8,930 bases of DNA from Oligoflexaceae bacterium (lineage in GTDB: Bacteria > Bdellovibrionota_B > Oligoflexia > Oligoflexales > Oligoflexaceae), in the NCBI GenBank assembly GCA_947474445.1, contig CANJJY010000168.1:1-8930 (forward strand), in the 5' to 3' direction. The position numbers were made by a program, and so were the translations under genes. The notes beneath the pieces were generated by a model. The model worked only from the letters and a program-made list of their open reading frames with translations, had not been told where the DNA came from and did not search any database. Positions 1 through 4,849 of the stretch are shown in pieces (the stretch's first letter is position 1; each line of letters begins with the position of its first letter).

Positions 1-1013
1 AAGAGGCCAATCCAGAGCTCCAGGGTCTCGAGCTTGAGGTCTTTGCTCGTCAAACTGAGGATTTGAACAGCACTCGGATCACTTTGAAAGATAAAGTGCA
101 CGGGAAGCGCGCTGAAGTGAAGCTGATGCCAATGAAAATCTCGGTGCATGGGCTGACTCTCGAGGAGACTCAAGCCCACGCAAGAGAGAGGGAGGGTAGG
201 GATTTGCGCCGTTTGCCCGTCATCGAGGACCGCAATGGTTGACTCAAAAGGAAACAGAGCGGCCGGAAAGAGTCGACCGTAAGGCGCTGCTTTCCCTGCG
301 TCTGAAAAAGGATCGAGAGGATCTGAGAGGACTTCGTTGCTCTCGCCTAAGAGTCGGAGCTGCAATTGAAGCAAACGCGCCCAGACATCAGCATTGAGGT
401 GCGGCATGGCTTTCAATCCTGCCTGAGCGGCTTTGGACCAATTCCACGTGAGCAGACGGGGAGAAGATGCGGGCAGTATGCTGGTGAGAGCCCTTCGATC
501 GAATAGAGGGCGTGCCGTAGGCGCAAGGTTCGGATCGTGCGCACGGGTTTTTCCTTCGTAGATGTCGAGAAGGGTTTCTAACCACAGAGCGATAGAAGGT
601 GCTGAATAGAACCTGGCGTCGGCGAGGAAATAGAGTTGCGGACGCTCACTCGCATCGATGACCATTCGCCAATAGGGACCGCCAGGCGGCGGTGCGAGCA
701 GTTCGCTCGGCAGATTATTCGGATCAAAGCCTCCCCTGTCAGCTAGAAAAATCGGCCCTTCCAACTTTTCTCTGATGCAGACCACTGCTTGACCTGGAGT
801 CAGGCTCATCCGGAGAGGAGGGGCTGACGCTAGCCACTGATCGAGGGCTTTCTCCATCAGGGGCTGATCCCAGGCACCTTCAAGACCGACACTGACGATA
901 TGCCAGGCTCGAAAACTCTCTTTGAATCGCCCAGCAGCTGGCCATGAGGCTTCAATCCGCCGCAGATCAGGGCGGAAGTTTGCTGGGACTTTTGTAAAGA
1001 GAGCGCGCGTCAT
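1..1013 (-). CDS. Unrecognised protein, 3' end cut by window edge; faint condensation/acyltransferase-fold look
   Basis: Starting at the ATG whose first base is 1013, the minus strand stays open for 337 complete codons and runs off the window at base 1, so the C-terminus is missing. There is no signal peptide or membrane segment, so the protein is probably cytoplasmic. I do not recognise the family with confidence. The order of elements faintly recalls CoA-dependent acyltransferase or condensation-type domains: an early block with APPLR near residue 80, then a hydrophobic strand (RMVIDASERPQLYFLADARF, about 114-133), a helix (IALWLETLLDIYEG) and a late strand-rich part. The HHxxxDG catalytic motif of that superfamily is absent; the corresponding place reads LADARFY. 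If the resemblance is real, the protein is inactive or divergent. The upstream ribosome site is weak (TAGG only). It lies 132 bp downstream of gloB with no clear terminator between, so read-through is possible. The gene is certain; the function is not. Confidence 0.8.
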   Translation of the reverse strand, partial: MTRALFTKVPANFRPDLRRIEASWPAAGRFKESFRAWHIVSVGLEGAWDQPLMEKALDQWLASAPPLRMSLTPGQAVVCIREKLEGPIFLADRGGFDPNNLPSELLAPPPGGPYWRMVIDASERPQLYFLADARFYSAPSIALWLETLLDIYEGKTRAHDPNLAPTARPLFDRRALTSILPASSPRLLTWNWSKAAQAGLKAMPHLNADVWARLLQLQLRLLGESNEVLSDPLDPFSDAGKAAPYGRLFPAALFPFESTIAVLDDGQTAQIPTLPLSCVGLSLLESQPMHRDFHWHQLHFSALPVHFIFQSDPSAVQILSLTSKDLKLETLELWIGL

Positions 1014-1145
1014 ACCATCTACCTAAACCAGGGATGGTCTCTTTTCGGCGCTGCGTGGCAAATCTTTACGTCTCGGAAATAAGGTTTAGCGACCGCCCAG
1101 AGAAGACGACAGGAAGAACAGCGTTTTTTATTTAAAATGCCAAAA

Positions 1146-1949
1146 TTATTTGAACTGATCTTTGGCCAATCGCAGGTGAGCAAAACGCTCGGCCAAAGGA
1201 ATTTCCCCTAAGCCCATAGCCGAAGCCCAGAGAGGGTCGGTCACACGCAAGAAAGGATTATAAAGTTTTTCTTCCCGCAGAAGAGTCGGGACGGTGGGTC
1301 TTTGCATGGAGCGAAGCTGTTTCATCCGCGTGATGTAAGAAGCGTAACCGGGATGTAAATGCCCGAGACTTTCCGCGAATTTTGCATTGGCAAGCGTGTA
1401 TTCGTGCGCGCAGCAAAGCATTGTTTCCCCGGGAAGCTGCAGCAATTGCTCGAGGCTTTGCCACATCTGCTCCGGTGTTCCCTCGAACAGTCGTCCGCAT
1501 CCCAAGGCGAACAGGGTATCGCCGCAAAAAAGCATACGATGGTCGGGCAAGTGATAGACGATGTGTCCGAGAGTGTGTCCGGGCGTGGCCTTGACGTCGA
1601 TCGTCAAGCGGCCGAATCGAAAGCGCGCGCCTTGGTCCATCGCGTGCGTGACGTCGGGAATCCGGCTGCTATCGTAGTTGGACGCGTAGATCGGACATCC
1701 ATGATGGGCGCGCAGATCGCGGTTGCCCCCGATATGGTCGAGGTGATGATGAGTGTTGAAGATCGCATCGAGGGCCCAGTTCTGTTCCTCTAAAAACCTT
1801 TGAACGGGGGCAGACAGCGCAGGATCCACGACAGCTGTCAGGGAACTCCCGTGTTCTCTCAGAATGTAAATATAATTGTCTTCGAGAACTGGCAGTTGAT
1901 ACACGCTCAGCTCCGGACTCTTCATAATCTCAAACGCGAGCGTACTCAT
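1146..1949 (-). CDS. gloB: Hydroxyacylglutathione hydrolase (glyoxalase II)
   Basis: Glyoxalase II is a cytoplasmic enzyme that hydrolyses S-D-lactoylglutathione to D-lactate and glutathione, the second step of methylglyoxal detoxification. The 267-residue product has the metallo-beta-lactamase fold signature THHHLDH, with di-metal ligands H67, H69, D71 and H72. The further ligands are H125 (TPGHT), D144 (CGDTLF) and H182 (AHEYT). The C-terminal glutathione-binding part carries the family motif RPTVPTLLREE..NPFLR (about 217-235), and GCGRLFEGT follows the metal site as in enterobacterial GloB. An in-frame ATG exists at 2072, but it lies 109 bases inside the upstream gene and would give 308 residues. 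The ATG at 1949 has a GGAG eight bases upstream and gives close to the usual length of about 250-260. It starts 14 bp after the tatD-like gene, implying cotranscription. The identification is firm. Confidence 0.96.
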   Translation of the reverse strand: MSTLAFEIMKSPELSVYQLPVLEDNYIYILREHGSSLTAVVDPALSAPVQRFLEEQNWALDAIFNTHHHLDHIGGNRDLRAHHGCPIYASNYDSSRIPDVTHAMDQGARFRFGRLTIDVKATPGHTLGHIVYHLPDHRMLFCGDTLFALGCGRLFEGTPEQMWQSLEQLLQLPGETMLCCAHEYTLANAKFAESLGHLHPGYASYITRMKQLRSMQRPTVPTLLREEKLYNPFLRVTDPLWASAMGLGEIPLAERFAHLRLAKDQFK

Positions 1950-1957
1950 CGAAGTTT

Positions 1958-1961
1958 CTCC
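1958..1961 (-). promoter_or_regulatory. Ribosome binding site fixing the gloB start
   Basis: The minus strand reads GGCGGAG just after the TAG of the upstream gene. GGAG is 8 bases before the ATG at 1949. This favours the shorter 267-residue GloB over the in-frame ATG at 2072. Confidence 0.75.
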
Positions 1962-1963
1962 GC

Positions 1964-2734
1964 CTATGTCAGGAACAAAGGGAACAGCTGAGATAATCTC
2001 TTTCTCTGCTGAACGGCAAGCTCTTCTGGTGGCATCGACCACATGTTTGCCACATGCTGGAGGATTTGCCAAGTGAGAGCGGGACTGGTAAAGCCGCCTG
2101 CAACAGTGGGAAATGGAGCATCTGACTCAAAGACGAGCTGTTCGCGCGGAAATCGCGTTAGAATGCCGTGCGGGTCACCCCTAAGGATACGCGGATGCAC
2201 GGAGAGAAGCCATCCGTCATCAATAAAACCTTGGACCTGCTTGCGGGGAGCCCAAAAGCTGTGAAGGAGACCACGCTCCGGAAGCTTATGTTTCTTGTAT
2301 ACATGAAAGGCATCAGGGTAAGCCCGCACCAGATGCAGGACGCAGGGCTTCTGATGCTGACGAGCTAGGTCCAGCTGACGTGAGAACCATTCCGTTTGCT
2401 TTTTCCTTTCGGCCGCCGCGCCGCCCCGGAAAAAGTCGAGACCCGTTTCACCCAGTGCTCCTGCTTGAGGGAGCATCGTCGCAAGAATCTTGAAGTCTTC
2501 TTCTAACTGCGCGGGCGATTGGGCCAATACGGTCCAGGGGTGAAGCCCGAATACCGGGATGATCGTGAGCTCTGGGGGAGCAGGGAGCGCCAGTTGCCGC
2601 TTCCAGTCCTCGGGGTCGATCCCACCTTGAATCAGAGCTTCGCAACCGGCGGAGCGCATCGTTTGAAAGAAGTGCACGGGATCGGCTCGCCAAATCTCAT
2701 CGGTGCAATGGCAGTGGCTGTCGATCCAAGGCAT
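1964..2734 (-). CDS. TatD-family metal-dependent hydrolase
   Basis: This 256-residue protein belongs to the TatD branch of the amidohydrolase superfamily (TIM barrel, two divalent metals, cytoplasmic). Characterised members are DNases with 3'-5' exonuclease or AP-endonuclease activity; the substrate here is not shown by the sequence. Visible motifs are the N-terminal DSHCH with ligands H7 and H9, GLHPW at 63-67, GETGLD with bridging E96, H134 in HLVRAY, H158 in LLHSF, and D205 in ESDAPF. All expected metal ligands are present and the length is typical. HLVRAY differs from the common HxRDA form, so it may be a TatD/YjjV-like paralogue rather than orthologous TatD; no symbol is given. A GAGGAG lies 5 bases before the ATG. 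It follows the cytochrome gene by 30 bp and precedes gloB by 14 bp, as in an operon. Confidence 0.92.
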   Translation of the reverse strand: MPWIDSHCHCTDEIWRADPVHFFQTMRSAGCEALIQGGIDPEDWKRQLALPAPPELTIIPVFGLHPWTVLAQSPAQLEEDFKILATMLPQAGALGETGLDFFRGGAAAERKKQTEWFSRQLDLARQHQKPCVLHLVRAYPDAFHVYKKHKLPERGLLHSFWAPRKQVQGFIDDGWLLSVHPRILRGDPHGILTRFPREQLVFESDAPFPTVAGGFTSPALTWQILQHVANMWSMPPEELAVQQRKRLSQLFPLFLT

Positions 2735-2764
2735 GCCTTCTCCTCTCTCGTTGACAGACTTCGA

Positions 2765-4393
2765 TTAATACCAAGATTTGAGGAACGAGCTCAGCGCCTC
2801 CTTCTCTTCAAGCGAATAATCGTCGCAAAGATCCAAATGCACCGCATCGCTGAGGCCGGGAGGCAAAGTAGATGCGACTCCACGCGGTCCATTGATGCAA
2901 AAGGCCTCATCGAGATCGGCGACACTGCCGTTGATCATGAGATGACGGCGGGCATAAATTCCTTTGAGAGGCCGACTGTAGATGCCTCCACTGTGCAGAA
3001 AATCATAACCGATTTTCTTGACGGTTTGACGATAGATCTCCGAGGAGAGATCTTTCGTCGGTTCAAAGTCCTTCAAAATATCGACCAGCACTTCAGGAGT
3101 TCCCATCTCGGCCGCCGAGTAAGCCTGGAGCGTCGCCCCAGACTTTGCATTGTGGCAAGAAACACAGCGCTCCTCAAAAATATTTTTTCCTATCTCCGCG
3201 AGATGACCATCGACCTTTTGCAAAGGCTCCGGTGTTTTCAAGCTGCGCATATAGAGCAGCAGAGGATCGACATAGGTGGGCTCTGCCCAACGATCTAATC
3301 CGGTTTGAAAAATCAGAGCCAAGGCTGTGAAGTCTTCGGCATTCTTGACCGGAGAAACGGTGCTCAGGGGCCGCGCACGGCCTGCTTCCCAGTCTCCGCG
3401 ATAGGATTCCATATCCCACATCTGAGGGGCTGACATCCAATAGCTCTTGTTTTTGATGGGGAGGAGCGGAGAGCTCGCGTAGTATTGATTGGGAGTTCCA
3501 CTGAGAAAGGTTGAAGATTCCGAAAGGATGGGACGCGAAGCTCCCGTGAATTTGTAGAATTTGTCGCTGGCATGGATGACAGCCACTATTTTTGCGACAT
3601 CGAAGAGGGTCCGTTCGGGAGCGAGAGTCTTGCCGAGCTTTTTATCAAGCTGCTGGTAAAAAGCTTGCAGGTCTGCAGGCCAAATCGAAAGATCCTTGCT
3701 CTTAGAGTCCGCCCGCCAGGCGCTATACATGAGCATCGCGTTGATCTTTCCGAAATCAAGATCTTGATTCGGCATGCCCACGGCGTATCGTCGATTTGAT
3801 TGACCGTCTTCTCGCGGCATTTTCCCAAAGTGGCAAGTCGCACAGGCGATGCCGCGAGGTGCACCGGTAAAAGCACCTAAAGCCCCCCAGGGTGATCCTT
3901 TGAGGCGTGGGAATCCAACCGGCATTCCCGGGTCGTTAGGATTTTCAATGAGACCAGCTCGTGAAAATGCCGGTCCGGCTTCTTCCCCAAAAATTTTGGT
4001 GACGGCTTTCAGAACATTTTCCGGAATCGCCATTTTTGATTCAAAATCGGCGCTGAAAAATATCCATTTGCCGCAGCGTAGCATCGCTTTAATCGCGTCG
4101 GCTTCAGTGAGCGCTTCCGAGGGGAGCTTCTTGGTCAGTGGATCAAGGCGAGCCCAGTGTTCGGCACAGGCTCCCTCGAGATTTTTTTCTTCAAGCACAT
4201 CGACCAAAGATTCTGACACATCAGTCGTCGCCTGCAGACTGCGCGCAAAGGCCACCAGCGCGCGGTCGGGATCGAGAGCTTGGGCAGTCTGTTCGTCTTT
4301 GAGTTTGGAATTTTCAGATCCGCACGATAAAAGAGTAAAAGTTGCGCAAAGCCATAAGGCAATCAAAAATCGATGCTGTTTAAAATATCTCAA
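2765..4393 (-). CDS. Di-heme c-type cytochrome lipoprotein (RoxA/cytochrome c peroxidase-like)
   Basis: The 542-residue product begins with a lipoprotein signal peptide (charged MRYFKQHR, hydrophobic core, lipobox LLSC with C24 as lipidated residue). The next residues are GS rather than D, so an outer-membrane anchor facing the periplasm, or the cell surface, is likely. Two heme c motifs are seen: CATCH (C184, C187, H188) and CVSCH (C410, C413, H414). Near the C-terminus PLKGIYARR....NGSVADL (about 475-494) matches the conserved region of bacterial di-heme peroxidases, MauG and RoxA-type oxygenases, where YLHNGS is usual; here it reads LMINGS. This suggests a redox enzyme rather than a simple electron carrier, but the substrate cannot be told. 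Extra cysteines C76/C107 and C499/C523 could form disulfides. Translation starts at TTG: GGGAGGGG lies 6 bases upstream, the signal peptide begins there, and no other in-frame Met occurs before residue 104. It is probably the first gene of a transcript with the tatD-like gene and gloB. Confidence 0.88.
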   Translation of the reverse strand: MRYFKQHRFLIALWLCATFTLLSCGSENSKLKDEQTAQALDPDRALVAFARSLQATTDVSESLVDVLEEKNLEGACAEHWARLDPLTKKLPSEALTEADAIKAMLRCGKWIFFSADFESKMAIPENVLKAVTKIFGEEAGPAFSRAGLIENPNDPGMPVGFPRLKGSPWGALGAFTGAPRGIACATCHFGKMPREDGQSNRRYAVGMPNQDLDFGKINAMLMYSAWRADSKSKDLSIWPADLQAFYQQLDKKLGKTLAPERTLFDVAKIVAVIHASDKFYKFTGASRPILSESSTFLSGTPNQYYASSPLLPIKNKSYWMSAPQMWDMESYRGDWEAGRARPLSTVSPVKNAEDFTALALIFQTGLDRWAEPTYVDPLLLYMRSLKTPEPLQKVDGHLAEIGKNIFEERCVSCHNAKSGATLQAYSAAEMGTPEVLVDILKDFEPTKDLSSEIYRQTVKKIGYDFLHSGGIYSRPLKGIYARRHLMINGSVADLDEAFCINGPRGVASTLPPGLSDAVHLDLCDDYSLEEKEALSSFLKSWY

Positions 4394-4399
4394 GAGATG

Positions 4400-4407
4400 C
4401 CCCTCCC
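4400..4407 (-). promoter_or_regulatory. Strong ribosome binding site for a TTG start
   Basis: The minus strand reads GGGAGGGG 6 bases before the TTG at 4393. This strong site and the signal peptide that begins at the TTG support initiation at this uncommon codon. Confidence 0.7.
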
Positions 4408-4446
4408 ACGGTTGACTGTCAAAAGTAAACCATAGCGTTTATGCAA

Positions 4447-4474
4447 AATCTACTGTGACTTGCGCTCCGTTCAA
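4447..4474 (-). promoter_or_regulatory. Candidate sigma-70-type promoter for the cytochrome operon
   Basis: On the minus strand TTGAAC (4474-4469) is followed after 16 bp by TAGATT (4452-4447). Each box matches 4 of 6 consensus bases. It would start transcription near 4440, giving a leader of about 47 bases before the TTG. It overlaps the dyad at 4461-4488, which could then act as an operator. The match is weak and the call tentative. Confidence 0.22.
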
Positions 4475-4488
4475 TGCGATTGAGCGCA
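4461..4488. repeat. Inverted repeat between divergent genes
   Basis: TGCGCTC (4461-4467) and GAGCGCA (4482-4488) are perfect 7-bp inverted arms around 14 bases. A second small dyad, CAAT-GCG-ATTG (4472-4482), lies inside and overlaps the right arm by one base. No T-run follows on either strand, so it is not a standard intrinsic terminator. An operator or RNA hairpin are possibilities; chance is not excluded. Confidence 0.4.
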
Positions 4489-4626
4489 CAAAAAAGTGTT
4501 GTGATCGGCGCGAAGTTTGCGTTCCTCGATTGGCTCAATGCGGAACCCACGCTCCAGCTTCGAGCAGGATACGAGCGAGTTTGCGTACAATTGCCTATCG
4601 CTGACCCCGGAAAGCTTAGTTGGCAT
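4471..4626 (-). pseudogene. 51-codon ORF, probable remnant of an HNH-endonuclease-type gene N-terminus
   Basis: The minus-strand ATG at 4626 opens 51 codons ending in TGA at 4473-4471. A perfect GGAGGA lies 7 bases before the ATG, so initiation looks genuine. The peptide starts MPTKLSGVSDRQLYANSLV, then has a KLER segment and later IEERKLRAD. From memory, multi-copy HNH endonuclease proteins of Bdellovibrionota begin with the same order: K-L-x-x-x-S-D-x-x-L, a leucine-rich helix, an E-R pair, then E-I-x-x-R-R-L-Y. Such proteins run a few hundred residues and end in an HNH domain. None of that follows here: the frame stops at 51 residues and the cytochrome gene begins about 80 bp on. I infer a 5' remnant of a decayed or deleted gene. 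A real 51-residue protein cannot be excluded, given the intact ribosome site. The family assignment rests on recalled pattern only. Confidence 0.45.
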
Positions 4627-4633
4627 ATTAGAG

Positions 4634-4639
4634 TCCTCC
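4634..4639 (-). promoter_or_regulatory. Ribosome binding site of the 51-codon ORF
   Basis: The minus strand reads GGAGGA with 7 bases to the ATG at 4626, near-ideal spacing. It is the main reason to regard this short ORF as a true translation start rather than a random frame. Confidence 0.6.
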
Positions 4640-4838
4640 ATTGCTGGGACTAGGGAAAAAAATTAGCAACATGAGCATTAAACGCTTGAGCACGCATTTG
4701 GCTGATCATTGGACCTTGCGGAGTTTTCCTTTTTCGAGAATAAGTTGAAAGGAGCTCAGGATTAGTCCGTGTCCAGTTCAACAGTCGAGCCAGGCATCGT
4801 TACAAAGCTCTTGACAGTTCGACCGGGTAAGCGATGGG

Positions 4839-4843
4839 AAGGA
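4839..4843 (+). promoter_or_regulatory. Ribosome binding site fixing the lipoprotein start
   Basis: AAGGA, within GGGAAGGA (4836-4843), lies 6 bases before the ATG at 4850. The ATG at 4844 touches this site and is too close. The in-frame GTG at 4769 has its nearest GGAG 14 bases away and would put 27 residues ahead of the signal peptide. Confidence 0.7.
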
Positions 4844-4849
4844 ATGTTT

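Larger units (their letters stand above)
4394..4849. other. Divergent intergenic region with a gene remnant
   Basis: These 456 bp separate the leftward cytochrome gene from the rightward protease-propeller gene and must hold the control signals for both. They contain a 51-codon minus-strand ORF (4471-4626), a dyad (4461-4488), two short repeats both spaced 64 bp apart, and weak promoter candidates. For the rightward gene the best pair I see is TTGCGG (4716-4721) and AATAAG (4739-4744) with 17 bp between, which is poor. A TTGACA at 4811-4816 has no matching -10 box. A 25-codon plus-strand ORF (4671-4748) lacks a ribosome site and is probably not a gene. Confidence 0.6.

Noticed and set aside
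1023..1089. 7-bp inverted repeat CTAAACC (1023-1029) / GGTTTAG (1083-1089) between gloB and the first gene
   Set aside because: The arms are 53 bp apart, do not extend further and have no terminator context; chance is the simplest explanation.
1950..2072. N-terminal extension of GloB from the ATG at 2072
   Set aside because: It would overlap the tatD-like gene by 109 bases and add 41 residues not found in GloB; the ATG at 1949 has a proper ribosome site.
2519..3298. Long plus-strand open frame of 259 codons
   Set aside because: It is antisense to the tatD-like gene and the cytochrome gene, both of which show clear family motifs. Its translation shows no recognisable domain and it lacks a ribosome site.
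4671..4748. Plus-strand 25-codon ORF ahead of the protease-propeller gene (possible leader peptide)
   Set aside because: There is no ribosome site at a usable distance and no attenuator-like hairpin or amino-acid bias that would suggest a leader.
4811..4816. Perfect TTGACA box on the plus strand
   Set aside because: No -10-like box occurs 16-18 bp downstream, and it lies only about 35 bases before the chosen start codon.
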